Positions 9,129-17,697 of a stretch of 36,298 nt of DNA are shown one piece after another. Positions within the stretch are counted from its first letter, which is position 1. Every line of letters starts with the position of its first letter. Source of the stretch: Pseudomonas sp. CFBP 13711. Lineage in GTDB: Bacteria > Pseudomonadota > Gammaproteobacteria > Pseudomonadales > Pseudomonadaceae. The stretch is taken from positions 1 through 36,298 of the forward strand of contig NZ_JACYVI010000023.1 in assembly GCF_014842265.1 (NCBI RefSeq), in the 5' to 3' direction. The translations under genes were made by a program, and so were the position numbers. The notes beneath the pieces were generated by a model that searched no databases, had not been told where the DNA came from, and saw only the letters and a program-made list of their open reading frames with translations.

Positions 9129-9229
9129 GAAGCCTACTGCCATCGATTGCAATTGAATGATCAAGCGATTCTCAGGTCGATCCTTCTTGCGAGCAATGAA
9201 TCCTCGACTCTCACTTAAGGAATGACCAG

Positions 9230-11770
9230 ATGGCGAATTCATTCAGTGTCAAAGACTTCGGCGCCGTGGGCGACGGGCACACTGACGACACTTTGGCGCT
9301 GCAAGCCGCGATCGACGCCGCATCGGCCGCCGGAGGCGGGACGGTGGTGATCCCCAGCGGCACCTATATCGTCAGCGCCCAGGCCTCCGGCAACGCGCTG
9401 ATACTCAAAGACAACGTCCAGCTCGAAGGCGACGCCACTGATCGGGCGACGCTGAAACTGGCAAGCGGCTCCAGCGCCGATATCGACGGTATCCTCCGTG
9501 CCGATGGCGATGCGGTCGGCGTCAGCAATCTGGTTATCGACGGCAACCGCGCGCATACCACTGGCGTGGTCAGCGATTTATCTCTGGGCGACGGCGTACA
9601 ACTGACATTGAATTACGTCCAGGCCACCAACGCGTCCGGCTACGGCCTCGATCTGCGCGCCGAGGGCAGTCAGGTCCAGGCCAACAAGGCCTACGTGGAC
9701 TATAACGGGCAGGGCGGCGTGATCACGGCGGGGCTGGTGGGCAGTGCGCTCAATGACCTGATCGTCAGGGACAACGATGGGAACGGTCTCACCACTCAAG
9801 GTGTGGTGACCGTGCAGGACATCAACAGCACCAGCAATCAGGGCTATGGGGTTGCCGTTGAGGGTGACGCTAACGGCCATGCGGCGCAGCTGATCAGTGG
9901 ATCGATCAGCAGTAACCGTACCAGCGGGGTGCTGATCGACAAGGCGAGCGACGCGGTGGTCGATCATCTGTCCATCTCGTATAACACCCTGTCGGCCATC
10001 GAGGTACGCGACTCCCAGGGCACACAGATCAGCACCAATCGTATCGATGGTAGCTACCTGGACGCCAACCAGCCCTACGTGCTTTTACAGGACAGCAGCG
10101 GCACCGAAGTGCGTGGCAACGTGATTGGTGCCACGGGCTATTATGACGGCGCAAAGTCCACCTACGGCGTCGAGGAACGCGGCCAGAGCGATGCCAACCG
10201 TATCGCTGACAACTTCATCAGCAATGTCACCGAGCGCGAAGTGAAGGTGGTTGGTACCGCGACCGCGGTTTTCGATAACACAGATGTCTTGACCACCTAT
10301 GGCTCCTCGGGTGACGACGTGATCTCGGAATATGCCCAGGCCTACAACACTGTGTTGTATGGTGGTGCAGGTGACGATTTGATCCAGGGTGGGGTGCTGG
10401 ACAATGTATTGATCGGCGGTGCCGGCGTCGACCAGCTCGCGGGGGCGCAGGGCCACGATACGTTCCGATTTACCCAGCTGACCGACAGCTATCGCACTGC
10501 AAGCGCCAGTTACACCGATACCATCACCGCTTTCGATGCCAGCAAGGACAGCATCGATGTCACCAGTCTGGGGATGAGCGGCCTGGGCAATGGCCACAAC
10601 GGCACGTTGGATCTGGCCTACAACGCTGACAAGAACCTCACCTACCTCAAGAGCTATGATGCCGACGCCCAAGGCCAGCGCTTTGAACTGATCCTCAACG
10701 GCGACTATCGCACCAGCCTGACGGCGGATAATTTTCTCCCACTCACCGCCGGCACTTCTGGGGACGACAGCCTGCACGGCACCACCCACGGCCGCGACAC
10801 CTTAGTTGGCGGCGACGGCCGCGACATGCTTTCGGGCCGCGGCGACGATGATCGCCTGGATGGGGGCGCTGGTGCCGATCGGCTGATCGGCGGTCAGGGC
10901 GCGGATACCTTCGTGTATAACCAACTGACCGACAGCCAGGTCGATGCCGCCGGGAAGAATCAGGGCCGGGACCTGATCGTCGACTTCAACAGTGGCGACC
11001 ACGACCGGATCGATATCTCGGCTCTGGGTTTCACCGGTTTCGGCGATGGTTACGGCACCACACTGAGCCTGACCTACGACAGCGCCAACGACATCACTCG
11101 CCTCAGCTCAAAAGAGCTGGACAGCGCCGGCAATCGTTTCCAGATCGCCCTGAGCGGCAACCATGTGCTTGACCTGGGCGCCAACGCCGTCGAGTTCGCC
11201 CACGCCGACAGCCCGCAAAAAACCAGCACCTACCCGGGACAGATCTTGACCATCGGCACGGCGGCGAACGACAGGCTCATCGGCTCGGCAGACGCGGACC
11301 GTCTCTATGGCCTGGATGGTGACGATGTGCTGCAGGGGGGCGCCAATAATGACTTCCTGCTCGGTGGCCATGGCGCAGACAAACTCACTGGCGGCAGCGG
11401 TAGTGATTACTTCGTGTTCCAGAGCGTCGAGGACAGCTACCGTACCGCGGAGCAGAGCCATACCGACCTGATCACCGATTTCAATCAGGGCTATGACAGC
11501 CTCTCCGTCAGCGCACTGGGCTACACCGACATCGGGGATGGCTACAACGGCACCTTGAAGATCGACTACAACGCCACCCTTGACCGCACCTATGTCCGTG
11601 ACCTGCAGAGCGACGATCAGGGGCGGTTTTTCCAGATCGCCCTGAGCGGCGATCAGACGCAGCACCTGCGGTACAACAACATGGGCTTTGCGGATCGCGA
11701 TGTGTCGACGGATGCCGCGCCGATCGAGGTGGTGGGTGTGGCTACCCATACCGATCATGCTGTTGGGTGA
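9230..11770 (+). CDS. AlgE/PsmE-like beta-helix protein with three RTX R-modules, active site altered
   Basis: The protein has 846 aa. Residues 1-345 form the pectate-lyase-3/right-handed beta-helix module of extracellular mannuronan C5-epimerases (VKDFGAVGDGHTDDTLALQA, GGGTVVIPSGTY). Three R-modules of about 150 residues follow from roughly 358, 508 and 676, each with Ca-binding nonapeptides (GGAGDDLIQGG, LDGGAGADRLIGG, LYGLDGDDVLQGG) and a parallel beta-roll tail (LGMSGLGNGHNGTLDL type). There is no N-terminal signal peptide; type I secretion is expected. The canonical site YGFDPHE reads YGLDLRAE here (138-145), and an ungapped alignment to AlgE4 gives H154 to R143, D178 to A167 and R195 to G184, while Y149 and D152 are kept. 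Alginate binding is plausible; normal epimerase activity is doubtful. Confidence 0.88.
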   Translation: MANSFSVKDFGAVGDGHTDDTLALQAAIDAASAAGGGTVVIPSGTYIVSAQASGNALILKDNVQLEGDATDRATLKLASGSSADIDGILRADGDAVGVSNLVIDGNRAHTTGVVSDLSLGDGVQLTLNYVQATNASGYGLDLRAEGSQVQANKAYVDYNGQGGVITAGLVGSALNDLIVRDNDGNGLTTQGVVTVQDINSTSNQGYGVAVEGDANGHAAQLISGSISSNRTSGVLIDKASDAVVDHLSISYNTLSAIEVRDSQGTQISTNRIDGSYLDANQPYVLLQDSSGTEVRGNVIGATGYYDGAKSTYGVEERGQSDANRIADNFISNVTEREVKVVGTATAVFDNTDVLTTYGSSGDDVISEYAQAYNTVLYGGAGDDLIQGGVLDNVLIGGAGVDQLAGAQGHDTFRFTQLTDSYRTASASYTDTITAFDASKDSIDVTSLGMSGLGNGHNGTLDLAYNADKNLTYLKSYDADAQGQRFELILNGDYRTSLTADNFLPLTAGTSGDDSLHGTTHGRDTLVGGDGRDMLSGRGDDDRLDGGAGADRLIGGQGADTFVYNQLTDSQVDAAGKNQGRDLIVDFNSGDHDRIDISALGFTGFGDGYGTTLSLTYDSANDITRLSSKELDSAGNRFQIALSGNHVLDLGANAVEFAHADSPQKTSTYPGQILTIGTAANDRLIGSADADRLYGLDGDDVLQGGANNDFLLGGHGADKLTGGSGSDYFVFQSVEDSYRTAEQSHTDLITDFNQGYDSLSVSALGYTDIGDGYNGTLKIDYNATLDRTYVRDLQSDDQGRFFQIALSGDQTQHLRYNNMGFADRDVSTDAAPIEVVGVATHTDHAVG

Positions 11771-11777
11771 TTAAGAC

Positions 11778-11812
11778 CGAACCCCGCTCAGTAAATAATG
11801 AAGCGGGGTTCG
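11778..11812 (+). terminator. Hairpin terminator after the epimerase-like gene
   Basis: The arms cgaaccccgct and agcggggttcg pair perfectly over 11 bases around a 13-base AT-rich loop, 9 bases after the stop codon. A T-tract is lacking, so termination strength is uncertain. Confidence 0.6.
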
Positions 11813-11957
11813 CTGTGGCGACTGCCCACTTTCTCAGCATGCCCCTCATCTAATCCCCCCAAGCTTTCCCGCGTCCCGCCGTTGAATGTGAGGACTTCCC
11901 AACGTTCCGGATCAAATACTGAAGCCAGCGTCCGTTACATCGCCAGAGCGCGCTGGG

Positions 11958-12296
11958 TTAGGAGAACGGTGTAACCGAGACAAGTTCCACATACTTGAAC
12001 TTCTTCCGGGCGGTTTTCGTTGCGTCGAGCTCCGCCTGGAGCGTGCTTAACGTATCAGCGTCGTAGCTGAACATTTGGGTCTCACCTTCATATTCATTGC
12101 CCACCCGCAACGTCACCCTGAGTTTCGGTCTCAGTGTTGCCGATGCGCCCCGCTTTGCGGTCCGCGCGGGAGGCTGTATCACTACCGCCGGCGCTTCTTT
12201 TTGATCGCGCTGTGGCTGTGCCGGCTCCGGCGCAACACCGCTCGCAGAACCAAACAACGCCTGGCGCATCTCTTCTTCAGTTAACTGGGTGGCCAT
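11958..12296 (-). CDS. Conserved hypothetical protein, 'LTEEEMRQALFG' family
   Basis: This 112-aa soluble protein has three visible parts: an N-terminal motif (MATQLTEEEMRQALFGSAS), a Pro/Ala/Gln-rich linker over about 20-50, and a C-terminal part (LRVTLRVGNEYEGETQMFSY, then LSTLQAELDATKTARKKFKY) predicted as beta strands then a helix. There is no signal peptide or membrane segment. The start ATG has GGAG at a good distance. I do not know the function. A relic of a second copy lies at 462-521, so the gene has been duplicated or moved within this region. It stands alone between the RTX gene and the HigA gene. Confidence 0.7.
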   Translation of the reverse strand: MATQLTEEEMRQALFGSASGVAPEPAQPQRDQKEAPAVVIQPPARTAKRGASATLRPKLRVTLRVGNEYEGETQMFSYDADTLSTLQAELDATKTARKKFKYVELVSVTPFS

Positions 12297-12520
12297 AAGG
12301 GCTCCGATGCCGAATTCTAGTAGTCCATGCCTGGCTCATCCTGATGTTCCTCGGACATTGCTTGACCAAGGCGTGAGTCAACAGGCCGTGGAGCCAAGAG
12401 CTTCTTGGCGGCGCTTGCGATCGGCGTCGCTGATTGTGGGTTTGAGCGGCGGTAGGCTCATCGGCGATCGCTAAGCAAGTCGAAGATGATAACGTTCCAA
12501 ATGTCCACTTCATAATTCCA

Positions 12521-12811
12521 TTACGCTGCTTGGGCAACCCTTGAAATCGCGGGAATGTTGTCTTTATGTTCTGCCTGCCACAGGTCATAAGCAGACTGGC
12601 GAGCCACCCACATACGTGCCTTGCCCAAGCCAGCACGCTCTAGACGAACTGCCATGTCAGCACTGATCGGTGCTCGGCAGTGGATCACATTGGATAGCAG
12701 CACACGCGAGTAGCCCAAGTGCTTGGCCAGAGCCATGACGCTCATCTTGATTTCAGGGAGCACGTCTTCGCGCAGCGCCTCGCCAGGATGCGGAAGATTG
12801 AACATCGTCAT
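12521..12811 (-). CDS. higA: HigA-family antitoxin (XRE helix-turn-helix), orphan
   Basis: The protein has 96 aa. It starts with the family signature NLPHPGEALREDVLPE, followed by the helix-turn-helix VMALAKHLGYSRVLLSNVIH and the HigA motif APISADMAVRLERAGL, then WVARQSAYDLWQAE. AGGAGA precedes the ATG. HigA normally neutralises HigB, a ribosome-dependent mRNA endonuclease encoded just upstream, and represses their operon. Only the last codons of HigB remain upstream, so this is an antitoxin without its toxin. It may persist as an anti-addiction factor or a regulator, or simply be decaying. Confidence 0.88.
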   Translation of the reverse strand: MTMFNLPHPGEALREDVLPEIKMSVMALAKHLGYSRVLLSNVIHCRAPISADMAVRLERAGLGKARMWVARQSAYDLWQAEHKDNIPAISRVAQAA

Positions 12812-12824
12812 TTGAGTTCTCCTA

Positions 12825-12872
12825 TCAGTGGTAGTCGACCAGCTCAACGTCATCTCCCATAAACACGATGTG
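12825..12872 (-). pseudogene. Relic of the HigB toxin C-terminus
   Basis: Immediately upstream of higA the minus strand reads IVFMGDDVELVDYH followed by TGA. HigB proteins typically end in a CFRW..D..DVEIVDYH pattern, and their stop lies a few bases before higA, as here (13 bases). The rest of higB is gone; the sequence meets the end of the GGDEF/EAL gene instead. The match is short, but its position and terminal VDYH make it persuasive. Confidence 0.6.
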
Positions 12873-12877
12873 TATGT

Positions 12878-14968
12878 CTATTTGAAGGATGTACTCACGC
12901 GGCCTACACGCAGCAGGGCCGTCACCTGCGTTTCACTCAAGGGTCGGCTGAGCAGGTAGCCCTGCCCCTGCTGACAGCCATTACGTTGCAAAAAAACCAA
13001 CTCCTGGGAATCTTCAATGCCTTCGGCCACTACGCAGTGCTGAAGGCTCTTCCACATGGCGAGTATGGCAGCGACGATCGCCGAATTATCTGCTCGCGAA
13101 TTTACGTGTCGGATAAATGACTGGTCGATCTTCAAAACATCGAATGGGAGCTGGGTCAGGTAGGCCAGACTGGAATAACCTGTCCCGAAATCGTCCAGTG
13201 CCAGACTCAGCCCCGCCGCCTTCAGGCGCAACATCACCTGCCGATTGTGTGGCAGATCGGCCATCAGCACACTTTCGGTCAACTCAAGCTGCAAGGACTG
13301 CGGTGAGATGCCCTCCTCTTCGATAATCGCCAGTATCATTTCCACAAAACGGCTTTGCGTCAGCTCGATGGTCGATACATTAATTGCGACACATACAGCA
13401 TCCAGACCTTGCTGATTCCATCGCTTGATTTGCTGACATGCCGCGCGCATGACCCATTCCCCCATCGGAATGATCAGCTTGCTGTCTTCGGCGATATCGA
13501 TAAACCGGGATGGAGCAAGCATGCCCTCGCGAGGATGAAACCATCGTATCAAGGCTTCGACACCGGTGATTCGGCCAGTGCTCAAATCCACCTTCGGCTG
13601 GTAGTGCAAAATGAACTGCCCTAGGTGGATTGCGCTGCGCAGATCCGCTTCGATAAGTTGGCGTTCCACCGCCTTGGCATTCATGGCGGGCATGAAGAAC
13701 TGATAACGATTGCGGCCCTTCATTTTGGCGTCATAAAGCGCGGTATCAGTATGTTGGATCAGGTCTCCGACATTGGTAGCGTCGGAGGGGAAGAAGCTGA
13801 TACCAATACTTGCGGAGATATAAAGCATGCTGTCATTCAGCGGATGACCCGCACTGATAGCCTTCAGAATCTTCTCGGCAATAGGTCCAACATCATCATC
13901 GACCTGCAACGCGGGCAGCAGCACCACGAACTCGTCTCCTCCTTGGCGACTCACGGTATCTGAGGCGCGGACACTTCCGGTCAAGGCGTCGGCCACGGAG
14001 ACTAACAGCTGGTCGCCTAGGTCATGACCGAGAGAATCGTTGATATGTTTGAAATTATCCAAGTCAATGTACATCACCCCCAAGCGCTGGTGATCGCGCC
14101 GTGCGGCTCGCACCGCCTGCTCCAGCCGATCTTGGAACAACACTCGATTGGGCAACTGGGTGAGATAGTCGTGTTCGGCTAGGTAGGTCATTTTGACCTT
14201 CATGGCGCGCTCCACCGAAACGTCGTGAAACACCACTACTGCCCCAGTCAAATCACCGCGGCAATCGATGATAGGGGCTACGGAATCTTCAATATCCACT
14301 CGACCGCCGTCGCGCTTAACCAACACCGCGCCTGCGCTTAAACCTGTTGAGGATCGCGTTTGCAGGGCCAGTAGCACAGGATGTGGCTCGGTACCGAGCG
14401 AATCATCGATGTCAATGGACATCACTTGGGCGATTGATTGTCCTTTTGCCTGGGATTGGGACCAACCAGTCAGCGTTTCGGCGGCAGGATTCATGAAGTC
14501 GACATTGCCGTTGGTGTCGGCGCCAATCACGCCGTCACTGATCGCATTAAGTGTAACCTCGGCGCGCACTGCCCGGATTGCCATGTGCCCGTGCAAGCGA
14601 AAACGCAGGATCAGATCGCGAACGATCTGCATACTCGCAATCCGGTCTTCTGGATCAGCTGAGCTGAAACCCTGGGCACCGCACGCGATGAAGGCCTCGG
14701 CAGCGCGACGGTGCAACGCAGTACCACTCATCAATATCGGCGTGGTCGAAACCATGTCGTAAAATTCGGCGAATTTCGCCAAGTCCCTAAACCGTCTGCC
14801 GGCCATGCTGACAATAATGAGATCGGCCGAGTACTTTCTCAAATGACGCACCAACGACGCAGCAGTCTTGAAAAAATTTATCGACCACTCTTCGCTGGTG
14901 GCTGCAAATTGTTCGAGGAATGTGACGGTTTCGCTGGCTCTACACAGGATAACCACTGGAATGGTCAT
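12878..14968 (-). CDS. Pseudo-receiver/PAS/GGDEF/EAL cyclic-di-GMP protein
   Basis: This 696-aa cytosolic protein has four parts. A receiver-like domain (1-120) has Ser in IIVSMAGRR where the phospho-Asp would be. A PAS domain (about 130-250) follows (AISDGVIGADTNGNVDFMNP). The GGDEF domain (about 260-425) has an intact RQGGDEFVV and the inhibitory I-site RASD five residues before it. The EAL domain (about 435-685) has EALIRW, ELTES, DDFGTGYSSL, LKIDQ and AEGIED, all the metal and catalytic motifs. Both synthesis and hydrolysis of cyclic-di-GMP are possible; the PAS and pseudo-receiver probably set the balance. AAGGA precedes the ATG. The 3' end lies 5 bases from the HigB relic. Confidence 0.92.
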   Translation of the reverse strand: MTIPVVILCRASETVTFLEQFAATSEEWSINFFKTAASLVRHLRKYSADLIIVSMAGRRFRDLAKFAEFYDMVSTTPILMSGTALHRRAAEAFIACGAQGFSSADPEDRIASMQIVRDLILRFRLHGHMAIRAVRAEVTLNAISDGVIGADTNGNVDFMNPAAETLTGWSQSQAKGQSIAQVMSIDIDDSLGTEPHPVLLALQTRSSTGLSAGAVLVKRDGGRVDIEDSVAPIIDCRGDLTGAVVVFHDVSVERAMKVKMTYLAEHDYLTQLPNRVLFQDRLEQAVRAARRDHQRLGVMYIDLDNFKHINDSLGHDLGDQLLVSVADALTGSVRASDTVSRQGGDEFVVLLPALQVDDDVGPIAEKILKAISAGHPLNDSMLYISASIGISFFPSDATNVGDLIQHTDTALYDAKMKGRNRYQFFMPAMNAKAVERQLIEADLRSAIHLGQFILHYQPKVDLSTGRITGVEALIRWFHPREGMLAPSRFIDIAEDSKLIIPMGEWVMRAACQQIKRWNQQGLDAVCVAINVSTIELTQSRFVEMILAIIEEEGISPQSLQLELTESVLMADLPHNRQVMLRLKAAGLSLALDDFGTGYSSLAYLTQLPFDVLKIDQSFIRHVNSRADNSAIVAAILAMWKSLQHCVVAEGIEDSQELVFLQRNGCQQGQGYLLSRPLSETQVTALLRVGRVSTSFK

Positions 14969-15237
14969 GCATCCTTGCTCCGAAAGATTTCAAGGAGCAT
15001 GAAATCAAAATGCCTGTGCGGCCTCGGTCAAGATATGGAGGCGACACACATTCAAACAACGTCGCACTTCCCCCACTGAATAGATATACAGGCTCGGACC
15101 GCCGGTACGAATTCTTTAGCTTGAATAGGGCTACGCGCTGATCCGAAAAGGAGCCAATTCCCATCCGCACTGCTTTTATGCCCGATACGGCCATCGTGGC
15201 GATGGCATATGGTTAGATCCTCAAGAGCTCGCATTAT
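14969..15237. other. Intergenic region upstream of the GGDEF/EAL gene
   Basis: It should contain the promoter of the minus-strand gene starting at 14968. A 60-codon minus-strand frame at 15052-15234 is open but lacks a ribosome binding site or a recognised family, so I do not call it. No hairpin or repeat of note. Confidence 0.4.
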
Positions 15238-15459
15238 GGCGCCAAAGAAACCGGTAGCAGGGCAATGGAGCTCTGAAGAGTCACGTGCGTCAAGACCTAG
15301 GCCACTTCCCAGCCTCTGGGGTCAGCCCATCGGATGCACATCGGCTGGGGCAAGACCCATCTCGGTATTGCCTATCAAGACGTCGTCATCACCTCCGCCG
15401 ATGCCGCCCGCAGTCGAGTTGGTGATCGTGTCACGGTAGTTATCGCCCGTCAGCGTCGC
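15238..15459 (-). pseudogene. Truncated duplicate of the RTX protein 3' end
   Basis: On the minus strand 15322-15459 encodes ATLTGDNYRDTITNSTAGGI, then GGGDDDVLIGNTEMGLAPADVHPMG and a stop. This matches the last R-module and tail of the intact RTX gene at 16195-17697 (LTLTGDNHRDTFTNSTAGGI, VGLAPADLHPMG), with about 100 codons deleted between NT and GLAPAD. The 84 bases after the stop (15238-15321) also match the 3' flank of the intact gene at 16111-16194, so a DNA segment was duplicated, not only the coding part. No 5' end remains. Confidence 0.8.
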
Positions 15460-15828
15460 GATTACAGACAACGGTTCCGGCATGCCCGCGGCCATTGTCA
15501 GCCGTGTCATGGAACCCTTCTTCACCACTAAGGAAGAAGGCAAAGGACCCGGACTGGGACTGTCCATGGTGTACGGCTTCATGAAGCAGTCTGGCGGCAC
15601 CGCGAATTTATTCCGAGGAAAGAATCGGCACCACGATTCGCATGTACTTTCCTGCAGATGACAGTCAGTTGCACATCCTTCCTGCCCCAGAAAAAATTAA
15701 TGAGCAATCGGGCCACGAGCGCATTTTGGTGGTGGAGGACCGTGCTGATGTCGCGGAGCTGGCCAGGATGGTGCTCGAGGAATTTAGCCAAGGGCACTGC
15801 AACCGCTAATTCCAGACGGCGCGGCCGT
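15453..15828 (+). pseudogene. Fragment of a hybrid histidine kinase (ATPase end plus receiver start)
   Basis: One frame reads TDNGSGMPAAIVSRVMEPFF, then TTKEEGKGPGLGLSMVYGFM, the G1, F and G2 boxes of a HATPase domain. After a frameshift near 15605 another frame reads YSEERIGTTIRMYFPAD, then HERILVVEDRADVAELARMV, the start of a receiver domain, and stops at 15808. There is no 5' part, dimerisation domain or phosphoacceptor Asp. The piece sits exactly between the two copies of the RTX 3' end and is clearly non-functional. Confidence 0.75.
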
Positions 15829-16100
15829 TTGCACATTCGGCCCTAGGCCCATGTCAATTGGTCGATTCATAGGATTGAGCAGATGATCGTCCGTTTTGGG
15901 TCGATAGCAGCCGGTTCGGTGGACTATAGATGCTCAAAGGGGCTCGGGTTGCTGGCGACTAAGAAGCCGCAGCCTGCTGGGATCACCCATGCCGTTTAAT
16001 AGCAGTCCAGCGAAGTTACCCGCCGGATAAAAGCAGGCATTTAACGTAAACCCCGTTGTACGCTGCTGACCGGTAGCACAGTCCGTAAGTCCGAGCCCTA
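15829..16100. other. Intergenic DNA containing dispersed motif copy B
   Basis: No gene is seen. At 15889-15917 lies gttttgggtcgatagcagc, related to copy A at 586-615. At 16041-16058 atttaacgtaaaccccgtt matches atttaacgtaaatcccgtt at 528-546 at 18 of 19 bases, so two separate pieces are shared with the left edge of the window. Confidence 0.5.
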
Positions 16101-16126
16101 CGGCTGCTTTGGGGCCAAAGCAGCCG
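16101..16126. terminator. Perfect inverted repeat after the RTX gene
   Basis: cggctgctttgg and ccaaagcagccg pair over up to 12 bases around a two-base centre (in practice 11 pairs and a four-base loop). It lies about 70 bases after the stop of the minus-strand RTX gene. No T-run follows on either strand. It is a probable transcription stop or RNA-stabilising hairpin. Confidence 0.5.
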
Positions 16127-16194
16127 TTAGCAGGGCAATGGAGGTCTTAATAGGTACGTGCGTCAAGACCAAGGCCACTTCCAAGCCTCTGGAT

Positions 16195-17697
16195 TTAGCC
16201 CATCGGGTGCAGGTCAGCGGGTGCCAGACCCACAAGCTCGATATGCGCAGCGCTCGCGTCAGCCACGATCAGGTTATCGGCAGTGAAAGTCTTGGCGACG
16301 TTCTTGTCGATACTGATCTCGAATCGGTTGCCGTCAGCGTCCGCTTCGTAATCCTTGAGATAGGTGCGGTTCAGGGCGGTGTCGTAGATCACCTTGAGCG
16401 TGCCATCGGTGCCATCGCCAAGGCCAGTGTAGCCCAGCGCTGAAACATCGATGCGGTCCTGAGTGGCGTCGAAGTTTTTGATGAAGTCCGAATTGCCCCG
16501 GAAGCTGTCGCTCTTCTCGACATATCGGAAGGTGTCGACCCCGGTGTTGCCCACCAACAGATCATCATCACCGCCTCCGACGAGGATGCCGCCCGCGGTC
16601 GAATTGGTGAACGTGTCACGGTGGTTATCGCCAGTCAGCGTCAGGTTGGCGCGGTCTGCTGCATTGTCCCCGGCAAAGGTGAAGCGATCCATGTCCTGCA
16701 GTCCTGTGATCGGATCCCGGTCGTATTGCGTCAGGTGCACGGCGAATCGGTTGCCGTCTTCATCTGCCTCGAAGGACTGGGCAATCGCGTAACCAGCTTC
16801 ATTGTCGTAGCTGTAATTGAGCGTGCCGTTGTAGCCATTGCCAAGGCCGGTGAACCCCAGTGCCGAAACGTCCAGCAGATCACCGTCACCGAGTCTGAAA
16901 TTGTGGATGAGGTCAACGCTGGACTGGCCTGTGCCGTCGTTCACGAAGCTATCAGTGAGATGCTTGAAGACAAAAGTGTTACGGGAACCGCCGCCGGACA
17001 TGTCGTCCGCTCCGCCTCCACCGGTCACGATATTGCCCGACCGGGGAACGACCAGAAAGTCATCGCCATCGGTCCCGGTGATGACGTACTGCTTGTCGCT
17101 TAGCGCATGTTCGCGGCCATTGCTTTCTGCAGTCAGGTCGTAACGCAGGGCGAAATTTTGCGTGCCAAGCTGAGCGGCGTGATCACCTTCAAGTCTGACT
17201 TCGAATGCCTGGCCCTGGGCGTTTTTATCCAGCGAGCGCACATAGGTGATGTCCTCGTCGGCGTTGTAGGTGACCGCCAGATCGCCGTTGTGGCCATTGC
17301 CAACGCGCTCCAGCCCGAGTGCCGTCAGGTCAAGTACGTCAGTGGATTGGAAGTTTTTGATCAGGTCCGAGTGGGAGCCCTGTTTGTCGAAGTAACTGTC
17401 CGTCACCGAGGTGTAGACGAACGTGTTCCCGTAGACATAAGCGGAGTGGCTGGTGATGGTATCGACGCCCGCGCCGCCGTTATAGCGATCCTGTGCGTTG
17501 CTGAACGGATCGGGATCCCCTCCCTGACCGATGAGAATGTCGTCGCCATCGCCGCCAAAGATGACATCAGCTTTGGTGGTGCCGACAATCGTGTCTTCGT
17601 CCGCAGTGCCCACATACTTGTCGTAGAAGCCATGGGGGATCGCCACGACAGTGTCATCCGCGTCACTCTGCTGTGCTGTTTTCTTTGATTGAGCCAT
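16195..17697 (-). CDS. RTX calcium-binding protein made only of R-modules
   Basis: The protein has 500 aa. After a short N-terminus (MAQSKKTAQQSDADDTVVAI) come three AlgE-type R-modules starting near residues 30, 195 and 345, each with Ca-binding repeats (VIFGGDGDDILIGQGG, GGGGADDMSGGGS, VGGGDDDLLVGN) and the roll tail (LDVSALGFTGLGNGYNGTL, YEADADGNRFEI). The C-terminus IELVGLAPADLHPMG parallels IEVVGVATHTDHAVG of the epimerase-like protein, suggesting the same type I secretion signal. There is no catalytic beta-helix domain and no signal peptide. It probably binds alginate or another polyuronate outside the cell. The chosen ATG has GCGAGA upstream; an upstream in-frame start would add 29 unlikely residues. 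Confidence 0.85.
   Translation of the reverse strand: MAQSKKTAQQSDADDTVVAIPHGFYDKYVGTADEDTIVGTTKADVIFGGDGDDILIGQGGDPDPFSNAQDRYNGGAGVDTITSHSAYVYGNTFVYTSVTDSYFDKQGSHSDLIKNFQSTDVLDLTALGLERVGNGHNGDLAVTYNADEDITYVRSLDKNAQGQAFEVRLEGDHAAQLGTQNFALRYDLTAESNGREHALSDKQYVITGTDGDDFLVVPRSGNIVTGGGGADDMSGGGSRNTFVFKHLTDSFVNDGTGQSSVDLIHNFRLGDGDLLDVSALGFTGLGNGYNGTLNYSYDNEAGYAIAQSFEADEDGNRFAVHLTQYDRDPITGLQDMDRFTFAGDNAADRANLTLTGDNHRDTFTNSTAGGILVGGGDDDLLVGNTGVDTFRYVEKSDSFRGNSDFIKNFDATQDRIDVSALGYTGLGDGTDGTLKVIYDTALNRTYLKDYEADADGNRFEISIDKNVAKTFTADNLIVADASAAHIELVGLAPADLHPMG

Noticed and set aside
8836..9156. Frames inside the 210-bp repeat containing NSSIKGNRVCPRACALSAHR
   Set aside because: Present in both copies but the frames diverge downstream through indels and have no start signals; treated as non-coding.
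10085..10789. Long minus-strand frame of 234 codons inside the epimerase-like gene
   Set aside because: A shadow of the repeated GC-rich RTX coding sequence on the other strand; similar shadows occur opposite the other RTX gene.
15052..15234. Minus-strand 60-codon frame upstream of the GGDEF/EAL gene
   Set aside because: Open and protein-like in part, but lacks a ribosome binding site or any recognisable motif.
9230..17697. GGxGxDxxx repeats as a possible tandem DNA repeat or phase-variable array
   Set aside because: The periodicity is at protein level (RTX nonapeptides); the DNA repeats are diverged and non-slippage-like.
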